From Enemella dayhoffiae (GTDB taxonomy: Bacteria; Actinomycetota; Actinomycetes; Propionibacteriales; Propionibacteriaceae), in assembly GCF_002250625.1 (NCBI RefSeq), contig NZ_NMVQ01000044.1, positions 1 through 64,000 of the forward strand: 64,000 nucleotides of DNA, written 5' to 3'. Position numbers and translations under genes: made by a program. The notes beneath the pieces were generated by a model. That model made no database searches. It was given only the letters and a program-made list of their open reading frames with translations, and was not told where the DNA came from. This document shows, piece by piece, positions 1 to 7,982 of this stretch (its first letter is position 1; each line of letters starts with the position of its first letter).

Positions 1-44
1 TCGGCATCGTGATCCTCGTCAGCGGCGGAGCCTTCGGACTCTGA
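1..44 (+). CDS. 3' end of an unidentified gene (partial)
   Basis: Frame 3 reads a short hydrophobic tail (…VILVSGGAFGL) and stops at TGA 42-44. This looks like the end of a membrane protein's last transmembrane segment. Too little is present to name a family. Confidence 0.3.
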   Translation, partial: GIVILVSGGAFGL

Positions 45-402
45 CGTAGCGGCAGCGATCCAAACGGCCCCGACCGGGCGCACCCCTCTCGGTTCAGACC
101 GCGACACCTACCTGCAGCCAGTCCTGCGCGATCGCGGCAACAAGACCGCCACGGAGCGCTGCAAAAACCCCGCCACCAAGCGAACGAAGCCACAGGTTTC
201 GCCTGCGTACTCCTTACGCCTGACGACAAGGGGTACCCGGCCGCCTCCAGCAAGAACCCCTCCACTGCAACAGAGCCACCCGGGTAGGTATTGGACACCC
301 CCTCGAACGCGATCCCCACACCCCAGCCCTCTCAACCAGTCCATGGACACGCCAGGTCACCGGCCATGCCGAGCCGCGGAGCACGACTCGCACCCGGTGT
401 AT
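45..402. other. Intergenic region with no convincing gene
   Basis: About 360 bases without a supportable gene. The only longer open frame is an 80-residue Cys/Trp/Gly-rich reading on the minus strand (108-350) that resembles no family known to me, and the codon use is not gene-like. The inverted repeat just downstream belongs to the padR promoter. Confidence 0.4.
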
Positions 403-432
403 ACCTCGAATCGTAGTGCATCGGTTCGAGGT
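403..432 (+). promoter_or_regulatory. Inverted repeat upstream of padR, probable autoregulatory operator
   Basis: ACCTCGAA (403-410) and TTCGAGGT (425-432) form a perfect 8-bp inverted repeat with a 14-base spacer, ending 14 bases before the GTG start of the PadR gene. PadR proteins commonly bind inverted repeats in their own promoters, so this is the natural operator candidate. The assignment is inferred from position. Confidence 0.5.
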
Positions 433-446
433 GCTAGCATCGGGAT

Positions 447-995
447 GTGATCGTGTTGATGATCTTGGGGTTCCTCGCCGAGGGGCCCATGCACGGGTAT
501 GAGCTGCGCCGCCGGATGGGGCAACTGCACGGGCATGCCCGCACGATCAGCGACGGCACGATCTATCCCGCCATCACCCGCCTCCTAGGCGCCGGCGCAC
601 TCACCGAGACCCGCGAGCCCGGGGCGGGGGCGACCACCCGCCGGGTGCTGCACCTGACTGACACCGGGCGGGACCGCCTGCATGTGCTGTTGCGGGACGC
701 GGGCGGGCACGACATCACCGACGGCAGCCGGTTCTTCATCGTCCTGGCCTTCCTCTCCCTCCTTCCCAGTGCCCAGGAACGGGACGCGGTGCTGCGGCGG
801 CGGCTGGCGTTCCTGGAACAGCCGGCGAGCTTCTTCTACGACGGCGACCACCCCCTGCGGGCCTCCGAGGTCACCGACCCCTACCGGCGCGGCATCCTGA
901 TCTCCGCCCGCGCCACCCGCACCGCCGAGATGAACTGGCTGCATGACCAACTCGACCACCCCGCACACGCGGGAACGACCCGGACGGAGTCCTGA
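447..995 (+). CDS. PadR family transcriptional regulator
   Basis: The 182-residue protein has the PadR winged-helix layout. The N-terminal segment contains the family motif around GPMHGYEL (residues 13-20), a recognition helix with ISDGTIYPAITRL, and a wing rich in Arg/Thr. A C-terminal helical dimerisation region follows, resembling the Vir_act_alpha_C type. It should act as a DNA-binding repressor released by a small molecule or stress signal. The stop codon overlaps the ATG of the next gene by one base, so it is co-transcribed with the quinone oxidoreductase, which it probably controls. The start is GTG at 447; no strong ribosome-binding site is visible and the transcript may be leaderless. 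Confidence 0.85.
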   Translation: MIVLMILGFLAEGPMHGYELRRRMGQLHGHARTISDGTIYPAITRLLGAGALTETREPGAGATTRRVLHLTDTGRDRLHVLLRDAGGHDITDGSRFFIVLAFLSLLPSAQERDAVLRRRLAFLEQPASFFYDGDHPLRASEVTDPYRRGILISARATRTAEMNWLHDQLDHPAHAGTTRTES

Positions 996-1990
996 TGACC
1001 GACACGATGCGCGCGATTGTCCTGGACGAACCCGGCCCCGTCACTAACCTCCACCTGCGCCACCTCCCGATCCCTGAGCCCCGGCCGGGCTGGGTACGGA
1101 TCAAGGTCGAAGCGTTCGGCCTGAACCGTTCCGAGCTACACACCCGCCTCGGATACGCCGGTGATGCGGTCACCTACCCACGCATCCTCGGCATCGAAGC
1201 CACCGGCACCATCGACACCGACCCGACCGGCACCTACCAGCCCGGGCAACAGGTAATGACTCTGACGGGCGGGATGGGCCGCAGCTTTGACGGCGGATAC
1301 GCCGAGTACACCACCGTCCCCGTCTCCCAAGTCATCCCCTTCCACTCCACCCTGGACTGGGCCACCTTGGGAGCGGTCCCCGTGATGCTGCAAACCGCCT
1401 ACGGATCCCTCACCATTGGCCTGGACGCCCAACCCGGGCAAACCCTTCTCGTCCGAGGCGGGACCTCCTCGGTCGGGATGGCCGCCGCCATCCTCGCCAA
1501 ACGCCACGGGATGACCGTGCTGTCCACCACCCGCGACCCCAGCAAGACCGACACGCTCACCCGCATCGGCGTCGACCACGTCCTCATCGACGACGGCACC
1601 ATCGCCGGTCAGGTCCGCGCGACCGTTCCCGAGGGCGTGGACGGGGCGATCGAACTCGTCGGCACGCCCACCTTGCCCGATACCCTCCGCGCCACCCGCG
1701 TTCACGGCACCGTCTGCTTCATCGGCATGCTCTCCAACGAGTGGATCGTCAAGGATTTCTATCCCATCGACTATCTCCCCCGCGGCGTCCGCCTCACCGC
1801 CTACACCGGCGGCTCCGCCGACCTGCCCGCCACCGTCCTCCAGGGCTACCTCGACGACGTCGCCGCAGGCGCAGCGACCGTTCCCGTCGATCGGGTCTTC
1901 GACCTCGACCGCGTCCGAGACGCCCACCAGCTCATGGAAGACGGCACCGCCCGCGGCAAACTCGTCGTACGAACGACCAGGAACACCTGA
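995..1990 (+). CDS. Zinc-independent medium-chain NADPH:quinone oxidoreductase
   Basis: This 331-residue protein belongs to the medium-chain dehydrogenase/reductase superfamily, quinone oxidoreductase (QOR/zeta-crystallin) branch. The N-terminal GroES-like domain contains the family GxNxxE/H pattern (FGLNRSELHTR, about residue 46). The Rossmann domain has a glycine-rich stretch LVRGGTSSVGMAAAI near residue 150. The Cys/His ligands of zinc alcohol dehydrogenases are absent. It likely reduces quinones or α,β-unsaturated carbonyls with NADPH. It overlaps the PadR gene by one base (TGATG), so the two form a two-gene stress or detoxification operon. The substrate is unknown. Confidence 0.85.
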   Translation: MTDTMRAIVLDEPGPVTNLHLRHLPIPEPRPGWVRIKVEAFGLNRSELHTRLGYAGDAVTYPRILGIEATGTIDTDPTGTYQPGQQVMTLTGGMGRSFDGGYAEYTTVPVSQVIPFHSTLDWATLGAVPVMLQTAYGSLTIGLDAQPGQTLLVRGGTSSVGMAAAILAKRHGMTVLSTTRDPSKTDTLTRIGVDHVLIDDGTIAGQVRATVPEGVDGAIELVGTPTLPDTLRATRVHGTVCFIGMLSNEWIVKDFYPIDYLPRGVRLTAYTGGSADLPATVLQGYLDDVAAGAATVPVDRVFDLDRVRDAHQLMEDGTARGKLVVRTTRNT

Positions 1991-2039
1991 AACGACCGGA
2001 CTCACTCGTCCAGGTAGCATCGGTGGAAGATCGCCCGCT

Positions 2040-2572
2040 ACGGAGGGCCATGACGTCGGCGGTGTCCGTGACGAGGGAGGCGACGCCTTCGCGCAGGAGC
2101 CGGTACGTGCCAGAGCTGGCGGCACTGGTAACCGGGCCGGGCACGGCACCGACCGGGCGGCCGAGCCGCGCGGCGCGGGCCGCGATGTTGAGGAGCCGGA
2201 GCGGTAGCCGGCCTCCACGATGACGGTGGCACCGGAGAGGGCACCGAGGATGCGGTTGCGCGCGAGAAACCGCCACGTGGTCGGCGCTGCGCCGGGTGCC
2301 ATTTCGCTGGCGAGCAGTCCGAGGTCGCCGGCTCGTTGCAGCAGCTCGCGGTTGCCGGACGGGTAGAGGCGATCCAGACCGCCCACCATGACGGCGAGGG
2401 TATGCCCGCCCGAGACGAGCGCGGCTCGGTGTGCGGCGGCGTCGATGCCGTAGGCGCCGCCTGCCACGATGATCCGCTCGGCATGGGGCAGATCTGAGGC
2501 GAGCTCACTGGCGACGTGCTCACCGTAGCTGGTGGCGGCGCGGGCTCCGGTGACCGTGGCGCGATCGTTCAC
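2040..2572 (-). pseudogene. dprA: dprA-like DNA-processing protein fragment (N-terminally truncated, frameshifted)
   Basis: On the minus strand the reading begins directly in the DprA Rossmann fold (TVTGARAATSYGEHVA) and continues through the conserved GAYGIDAAAHRAAL and LYPSGNREL segments to VIVEAGYRSGS near 2195. There it must shift frame, apparently by loss of one base, to continue as LNIAARAARLGRPVGAVPGP and end near DTADVMAL at about 2043. The usual N-terminal ~90-100 residues and the C-terminal winged helix are missing. DprA normally loads RecA on incoming single-stranded DNA; this copy should be non-functional. The break at ~2575 abuts a fragment of another gene, which indicates a recombination scar. 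Confidence 0.8.
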
Positions 2573-2614
2573 CGGTGCGGTGAGGAAGAAGGCGACGCCT
2601 TGCAGCCACCCGCG

Positions 2615-2862
2615 ATGCTCCTCGCCGTCCCGTACTTCCTCGCAGTGAACTACTGCCTCACGCTGATCGAGGACGGTGGCCCCGGCTGGCTGAGTCTCCT
2701 TGTGCTCGTGTTCTGCTGGAACGCGCTCAAGTTCCTCATCATGGGCCCGGTCAGCGTGATCCTTCCGTCCGCGCCCGCGTCCAGGATGCCGTCGAGCGTC
2801 GCCGCGCCCGCCGCATGAACGAGGCTCAGTCCGTCGAGTACCCGATGGCGAGCGTGGCCTGA
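2615..2862 (+). pseudogene. Small integral membrane protein of mobile-element type, frameshifted
   Basis: From the ATG at 2615 one frame encodes a two-helix membrane segment (LLAVPYFLAVNYCL…, then GGPGWLSLLVLVFCWNALKF and a MGPVSVIL end). After about 2762 the conserved continuation (VRARVQDAVERRRARRMNEA) lies in a different frame and ends at TGA 2860-2862. That looks like loss of one base. Similar small membrane proteins, sometimes mislabelled 'sulfate permease', accompany recombinase genes on actinobacterial integrative elements; this comparison is from memory. The stop overlaps the start of the recombinase gene (TGATG), the expected pairing. Confidence 0.6.
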
Positions 2863-3155
2863 TGGGCGCCGTGATCTACACCCGCAGCGCCCGCCCGAAC
2901 CGGACAACTCACCCTCACCAGCGCGCCGCCTGCCAACGGCTCGCGGTGGAGCTTGGCTACGAGGTCCGCGGCGAGTTCCACGACAACGGCCGGACACGAC
3001 CCGCACTCGACCAAGCCCTCGCCACCATCCGCGACGGGCAGGCATCGGCGATCATCGTCGCTGACCTCTACCGGCTCAGCCGATCGTCCACCGACTTCGC
3101 CCACATCATCGAGGCGCTAGACGATGAACCGCCCCGGGGTGTCCGGAGACTTTGA
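2862..3155 (+). CDS. Serine recombinase (resolvase) N-terminal domain protein, probably a remnant
   Basis: The 97 residues match the N-terminal catalytic domain of serine recombinases: a Y-T-R-S start, an Arg-containing helix (QRAACQRLAVELGY), a DNGRTRPALDQAL segment and the conserved IIVADLYRLSRS. The usual R-V-S at the nucleophile position is R-S-A here, so the active serine is displaced or missing. The protein ends just after the LSRS motif and has no DNA-binding region. It is translationally coupled to the frameshifted membrane-protein gene. It is most likely a relic of an integrated plasmid or integrative element. Confidence 0.65.
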   Translation: MGAVIYTRSARPNRTTHPHQRAACQRLAVELGYEVRGEFHDNGRTRPALDQALATIRDGQASAIIVADLYRLSRSSTDFAHIIEALDDEPPRGVRRL

Positions 3156-3300
3156 GGCGCCCCATGACGCGACGCGGGGGCCGGTTCCCGGTTCGTCGAC
3201 CATCTTTGTGGGTATCTTCTCCCAGATCGACCATGCGGCAGCGGGTGTGGGGACGGCTCGACCTGCGGCCGCTCACTGACGAGGCACTGGGAGGTGCGTG

Positions 3301-4422
3301 ATGGCGTCCGAAACCGCTGCGGAGAAGGCCGACGTTCCGGATCCCGACGACCGGCGCAAACCACAGCATCCGAAACAGATCCGTGGCGGCGGGTGGAAGC
3401 TCACCCTCCGCAACGCGCTGAGCGAGTTCACCCACGATCAGGGGACGGACCTGGCGGCGACGCTCACCTACTTCTCGGTGCTCGCACTGTTTCCCGGACT
3501 ACTGGCGGTGTTCTCGCTAGTCGGGGTGGTGGGGCAGTCCCAGCAGACCGTGGCCACGGTCCTGGAACTGATCGGCGGGTTCGCGCCCGCGGATGTCGTC
3601 GAACAGATTCGCGGTCCGATCACCCAGATGGCCACCTCCGGTGCCTCCGGCTGGACGCTGGTCGCCGGCCTGCTCGGTGCCCTGTGGTCCGCCTCCGGAT
3701 ACGTCGGCGCCTTCGGTCGGGCCATGAACCGGGTGTACGAGGTGGACGAGGGACGCCCGGTCTGGAAACTTCGCCTGCAGATGGTGCTGCTGACGGCAGT
3801 CGTCGTGACGCTGGTGTCGCTCGTGCTGATCGGCCTGGTCGTCAGCGGGCCGATCGCCGAATCGGTGACCCGGATGATCGGGCTCGGCAGCCTGGGCCAG
3901 ACCGTGTTCGCGGTGGTGAAGTGGCCGCTCATCCTGCTCGTGGTCGTCGTCATCATCGCGCTGCTGTACTACTTCACCCCCAACGTGCAGCAGCCGAAGT
4001 TCCGCTGGATCAGCATCGGATCGGTCATCGCGGTCGTCATCTGGATCGTCCTGTCCGCGCTGTTCGGGCTCTACGTCGCCAACTTCGCCAACTACAACAA
4101 GACCTACGGCGCGCTGGCCGGGGTGATCATATTCCTGCTGTGGGTCTGGATCACCAACATCGCACTGCTGCTGGGGGCCGAGATCGACTCGGAGATGGAG
4201 CGCTCACGCCAGCTGCAGGCGGGCCTCGAGGCCGAGGAGACCCTGCAACTGCCGCCCCGTGACACCAGGCAGAGCGAGAAGAAGGAGAAGAAGCGTCGGG
4301 AGCTGCGCGAGGAGGGACGCCAGGTGCGCGAGGAGTCCGAACGTGAGGGCGACGCGCCGTTCAGTGACGACAACAACGATCAGCACCCCGAGAAGGGTTC
4401 GGGCGGCTCCTCACCCCAGTGA
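3301..4422 (+). CDS. YihY/BrkB-family inner-membrane protein
   Basis: The 373-residue protein carries about six hydrophobic segments between residues 45 and 300. It also has family hallmarks such as ATLTYFSVLALFPGLLAVFS near the start and AGVIIFLLWVWITNIALLLG near the end of the membrane domain. The C-terminal ~75 residues are highly charged (many E/K/R) and probably cytoplasmic. The family was once mis-assigned as RNase BN, and its transport function is unknown. A GGGAGG ribosome-binding site precedes ATG 3301; a GTG at 3298 is possible. The gene converges on, and overlaps by 12 bases, the esterase pseudogene. Confidence 0.85.
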   Translation: MASETAAEKADVPDPDDRRKPQHPKQIRGGGWKLTLRNALSEFTHDQGTDLAATLTYFSVLALFPGLLAVFSLVGVVGQSQQTVATVLELIGGFAPADVVEQIRGPITQMATSGASGWTLVAGLLGALWSASGYVGAFGRAMNRVYEVDEGRPVWKLRLQMVLLTAVVVTLVSLVLIGLVVSGPIAESVTRMIGLGSLGQTVFAVVKWPLILLVVVVIIALLYYFTPNVQQPKFRWISIGSVIAVVIWIVLSALFGLYVANFANYNKTYGALAGVIIFLLWVWITNIALLLGAEIDSEMERSRQLQAGLEAEETLQLPPRDTRQSEKKEKKRRELREEGRQVREESEREGDAPFSDDNNDQHPEKGSGGSSPQ

Positions 4423-5700
4423 GCAGGTGTTCACCAGATCACCGCTCGTGGGCTTCGGCACGGTCCTGTTGGGCGGCGGTGGCGTACCACGGTCGACCCA
4501 TGTCTGCAGGGCGGTGAAAGCGGTCCGCTCGCACGGCAGCAGCGGGCGGATCTTGTCGGAGAACAGGGCGTACAACCCGTCGGTGTGGTTGCCGTTCTCG
4601 ATCCGGTAGTAGCGGTGCTGGCCGCCCATGCCGGCCGCGTTGACCATCTCGGCGTACACGTCCGAGTCAAGGGTGATCGGCAGCAGCGAGTCGTGGGTGC
4701 CGTGCACGGTGATCATCGGCTTGTCGATCCGCCCGGTGAGCGAGATCCTGGCGATCGCGTCGCGCACTGAATGCGGCCTGGTGGCCAGATCGTAGTCGGC
4801 GTCGCAGTTGGGCGATCCGCTTGTGCAGAAGGGAATCCCGGCCTGCAGCGCCCCGTCGTACGCCGGATCCAACTCCTCACGACAAAGCGCTGGGTCAGAT
4901 CCCAGTAGACCTTGTGGTGGAACGGCCACAGGTACTCAGAACCCGGGGTGAACCCCGCCGTCAGGATGGCCCGGTGGGCGGGATGATTCTCCAGCTGCCA
5001 GCGCACCAGATAACCGCCGTTGGAGGTGCCGACGGCCAGCGTCTGCTGCACCGGGCGGACGTGGCGCTGCTTCATCACCTGCTGCGCGGCGACGGTCAGC
5101 TCGGTGAAGCGGTTATGCCACTCGGCGATCGCGTCCCCGGGCTGGGCCCCGTCCTCGTAGAACTTCATGCCCGAGTTGCCCTCGTCGGTGGAGGCGAAGG
5201 CGTACCCCAGGGCCAGCACCCAGTCGCTGACGATGAAGTCGTTCGCATACTGCGTGCGGACGCCCGGCACGCCGGTGAAGACCAGCTTGCCGTTCCAGTT
5301 GTCGGGCACCCGGATCACGAACTGCGGATCGTGGTTCCAGCCAGGTGTTGATGGTGCTGGTGTCGGGAAAACAGCCGTCGATCTGGATCCCCGGCACACC
5401 GCTCGGGTTGACGGTGCCCGGCGCGTTCAACCCGGCCCAGTCGTTCACGTTGGTGTGCCCGCTGACCGTGGTGCCGGCCGTGGTGAGGTCGGTCAGACTG
5501 GCCATCTGCTGCTTCTCCGCACGCGGCACCCTGATCCGATCGGCGCGGCCACAGTGGGCCTTCGGATTGCCCGGTGGCAGGTCCTTCGCGTACGCCGGGG
5601 CGCCGGCCCCAGCGAACAGACAGATCAGCGCGGCGACAAGGGCGAGGAGCGGGTCGGCCGCAACATGTTGGGAGTCTGGCGAATGATGGTGTGCAGACAC
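4411..5700 (-). pseudogene. Secreted tannase/esterase-like alpha/beta hydrolase, broken by two frameshifts
   Basis: Three minus-strand frames join into one protein. The first (from about 5700) has a signal peptide with an AYA cleavage site and a mature start ending in DTSTINTW. The second begins near 5340 (WNHDPQFVIRVPDNWNGKL) and contains the nucleophile elbow GTSNGG. The third begins near 4880 (REELDPAYDGALQAG) and holds the acid (HGTHDS) and histidine (ENGNHTDG) regions. The layout resembles tannase/feruloyl esterase or hydroxybutyrate-oligomer hydrolases. Two single-base shifts disrupt it. Either it is a recent pseudogene or the sequence has two errors. The GTG start at 5700 is chosen because it leaves a good signal peptide. 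Confidence 0.7.
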
Positions 5701-5767
5701 AAGGGGTACCGGCGGTTCGGGCCGGGCCGCCAGCCGGGTTCGGTCGGGATGATGACCGACGGGCATC

Positions 5768-5786
5768 CTGGACAAACTTTGGACAA
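5768..5786 (+). promoter_or_regulatory. Candidate LitR/CarH operator upstream of the CPBP/SDR-TspO operon
   Basis: CTGGACAA (5768-5775) and TTGGACAA (5779-5786) are two half-sites with an 11-bp period, each matching the nTnnACAn pattern reported for the B12-dependent photoreceptor CarH. The core TGGACAAACTTTGGACA differs by one base from the site upstream of the idi-crtE operon and has the same orientation relative to its downstream gene. It lies about 55 bases before the CPBP start. Confidence 0.6.
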
Positions 5787-5839
5787 AAATCACCCGGAGC
5801 CTGTCGACAATCCGGGCCTCGCGCACCAGACTGGCGAGA

Positions 5840-6562
5840 GTGAATCCGGTCGGCGAGGTGCGCTCGTTCCTGCGGGCTTCCTTGGTCGACCCGGTGCCCC
5901 GGGACCACCGGGAGTCCGTGGCGAGGCTGCGCCGGCGTCGGATAGTGGTGGCCGGGGTCCTGCTGGCCGGGGCGATCACGCTCGGGCTGGCGCTGACCAT
6001 CCGTCCCGGTGATCCGCTGTTCTATCCGGCCACGCTCGGGGTCGCCGCGCTCTGGGCCGGCGGCGCGTTCGCCTCGGGTCGGCTGCACCTTGGCCGGGCC
6101 AACACCAGATCCGGCCGGCACGACGGATTCGCTGTGCTGCAGGGATTCCTGCTCGGAGCGGCACTGCTCGGCGTGTTCTGCGCCGGCGCCCTGGTCATCG
6201 CGCAGATCCCGTTGCTCCGTGACCCAGTCGAGTCACTGCTCGATCACGCCCGGTTCGGATCGCTGTGGGTGGTCGCACTGATCACCGCGCTGAACGGGAT
6301 CTCCGAGGAGCTGTTCTTCCGCGGTGCGGTCTTCGCCGCACTGCCCAGGAGGTGGAACCTGCTCGGCTCCACCGTCCTGTACGCCGCCTCCACGCTCCTG
6401 TCCGGCGTACCCCTGCTGACCTTCGCCGCGGCCTCCCTCGGCCTGCTCGCCGGCGCCCAGCGCCGGGTCACCGGAGGCGTCCTCGGTCCGATCGTGTCCC
6501 ATCTCACCTGGTCGCTCGGCATGCTGTTCCTGCTGCCGCTCGTCCTCACTCACGGAGGTTGA
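5840..6562 (+). CDS. CPBP family intramembrane metalloprotease
   Basis: The 240-residue membrane protein has about six hydrophobic segments. It carries the CPBP (CAAX protease/bacteriocin-processing) signature: E156-E157 and R161 in SEELFFRG, and His221 in IVSHLTWS. These residues bind the catalytic zinc within the membrane. Substrates of bacterial CPBP proteases are mostly unknown. The gene is five bases upstream of the SDR-TspO fusion gene, so they form one operon. The candidate LitR operator lies just upstream, suggesting light or B12 control together with the carotenoid genes. The start is GTG 5840, chosen by reading-frame extent. Confidence 0.85.
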   Translation: MNPVGEVRSFLRASLVDPVPRDHRESVARLRRRRIVVAGVLLAGAITLGLALTIRPGDPLFYPATLGVAALWAGGAFASGRLHLGRANTRSGRHDGFAVLQGFLLGAALLGVFCAGALVIAQIPLLRDPVESLLDHARFGSLWVVALITALNGISEELFFRGAVFAALPRRWNLLGSTVLYAASTLLSGVPLLTFAAASLGLLAGAQRRVTGGVLGPIVSHLTWSLGMLFLLPLVLTHGG

Positions 6563-6567
6563 ACGAA

Positions 6568-7968
6568 ATGCAGCGACCCATCGCCCTGGTCACCGGCGCC
6601 AGCGGGCACGTCGGCGCCCAGCTCGTCCCCGCCCTGCTGGCGGAGGGGTTTGGCGTACGCGTCCTCGCCAGAAGCCCGCAGAAGCTCAACCCCGACTGGC
6701 GCGACCGGGTCGACGTGGTCCAGGGGGACGCCACCGAGCGTGGCGATCTCGACCGGGCCCTGACCGGGGTGCGCGTCGCCTACTATCTGCTGCACTCGAT
6801 GGACGGACAGGGCGACTTCGTCGACCGCGATCGCAACCTGGCCGAGGGATTCGCCGCCGCGGCCGAGGCTGCGGGCGTGGAGCGGATCGTCTATCTCAGT
6901 GGACTGCATCCCGAGGGCGAACTGTCCGCCCACCTCGGCTCGCGCGTCGAAGTCGGCCGGATCCTGCTCGAATCGGGCGTGCCGACCGCGGTCCTGCAGG
7001 CCGGAATCGTGCTGGGCAAGGGATCGGCGTCCTTCCAGATGCTGCGGCATCTCACCGAGCGGCTGCCGATCGCGTTCGGACCCCGCTGGCTGAAGAACCG
7101 CATCCAGCCGATCGCGGACGTCGACGTGGTGCACTACCTGGTGCGCGCCGCATCCCTGCCCCGGGAGGTGAACCGCAGCTACGACATCGGCATGGACGAG
7201 GTGCTCACCTACGTCGAGATGATGAAGCGTTATGCCGCCGCCACCGGCCTGATGCCTCGCCGGATGGGCATCGCACCGGTGCTCACCCCGCGCCTGGCCA
7301 GCCGGTGGGTCGGTCTGGTCACCCCCGTCTCGGCCGGGGTGGCCCGACCGCTGGTCGGCAGCCTGATCCACGACGCGGTGGCTGATGAGCACGACGCCCG
7401 ACGCGACCTCGGCGACCCGGAAGGGGGACTGACCGGCTTCGACGACGCGGTCCGCAGCTCCGTCACCGACCAGGAGGCCAAGCGCTGGAGCCGCACCGCC
7501 CTCGCCTTGGGAGCTGGCGTACTCGCCGCCGCGCTCGCCGGGTCACTGCTCACCCAACCCGATTCGCGGTGGTACCGTTCGCTGGACAAGCCCGCCTGGC
7601 AGCCGCCCGCCGTGGTGTTCCCGATCGCCTGGAGCGCCCTCTATGGCGGCATCTGGGCCGCCTCGACGGCCACCATCACGGAACTCGTCGAGAACGACCG
7701 CGCCGAAGACGCAAACCGGTTCAGGATCGCCCTGGCGGTGAACCTGGCGCTGAACGCCACCTGGAGTGGGCTGTTCTTCCGATCCCGCCGACCGTGGCTG
7801 GCCGCTGCGGAGGCGGCGCTGCTCGCGGCGAGCTCGGCCGACCTGACCCGACGGGCAGCCGCGACCCGTCCGCACAACGCCGTCGTGCTGGGGGCGTACG
7901 CCGCCTGGACGACCTTCGCCACCGCCCTCAGCACAGAGATCGCCCGCCGGAATCCCCGCCGGGGCTGA
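6568..7968 (+). CDS. Fusion of an NAD(P)-binding SDR domain with a TspO/MBR membrane domain
   Basis: The first ~250 residues are an atypical (NmrA/YtfG-like) short-chain dehydrogenase with the nucleotide motif TGASGHVG at residues 9-16. After a linker, the C-terminal ~155 residues (from about 310) form a TspO/MBR tryptophan-rich sensory protein. This part has WYRSLDKPAWQPP, WSALYGG and ALNATWSGLFF and about five membrane helices. TspO proteins bind and degrade porphyrins in a light-dependent way, and some affect carotenoid gene expression. A fusion to an SDR domain suggests coupling of porphyrin or isoprenoid sensing to NAD(P)H. GGAGG lies upstream of ATG 6568. It is convergent with the carotenoid operon. 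Confidence 0.85.
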   Translation: MQRPIALVTGASGHVGAQLVPALLAEGFGVRVLARSPQKLNPDWRDRVDVVQGDATERGDLDRALTGVRVAYYLLHSMDGQGDFVDRDRNLAEGFAAAAEAAGVERIVYLSGLHPEGELSAHLGSRVEVGRILLESGVPTAVLQAGIVLGKGSASFQMLRHLTERLPIAFGPRWLKNRIQPIADVDVVHYLVRAASLPREVNRSYDIGMDEVLTYVEMMKRYAAATGLMPRRMGIAPVLTPRLASRWVGLVTPVSAGVARPLVGSLIHDAVADEHDARRDLGDPEGGLTGFDDAVRSSVTDQEAKRWSRTALALGAGVLAAALAGSLLTQPDSRWYRSLDKPAWQPPAVVFPIAWSALYGGIWAASTATITELVENDRAEDANRFRIALAVNLALNATWSGLFFRSRRPWLAAAEAALLAASSADLTRRAAATRPHNAVVLGAYAAWTTFATALSTEIARRNPRRG

Positions 7969-7982
7969 GAAGCAGGCCGGGG

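Noticed and set aside
108-350. 80-residue minus-strand open frame
   Set aside because: Cys/Trp/Gly-rich, without a ribosome-binding site, family similarity or coding bias.
1136-2572. 478-residue open frame on the minus strand
   Set aside because: Only its first ~120 residues are dprA-like; the rest is antisense to the quinone oxidoreductase gene and has no family features.
3156-3300. Possible continuation of the recombinase
   Set aside because: No frame continues the serine-recombinase domain after residue 97; the stretch holds only the promoter region of the BrkB-type gene.
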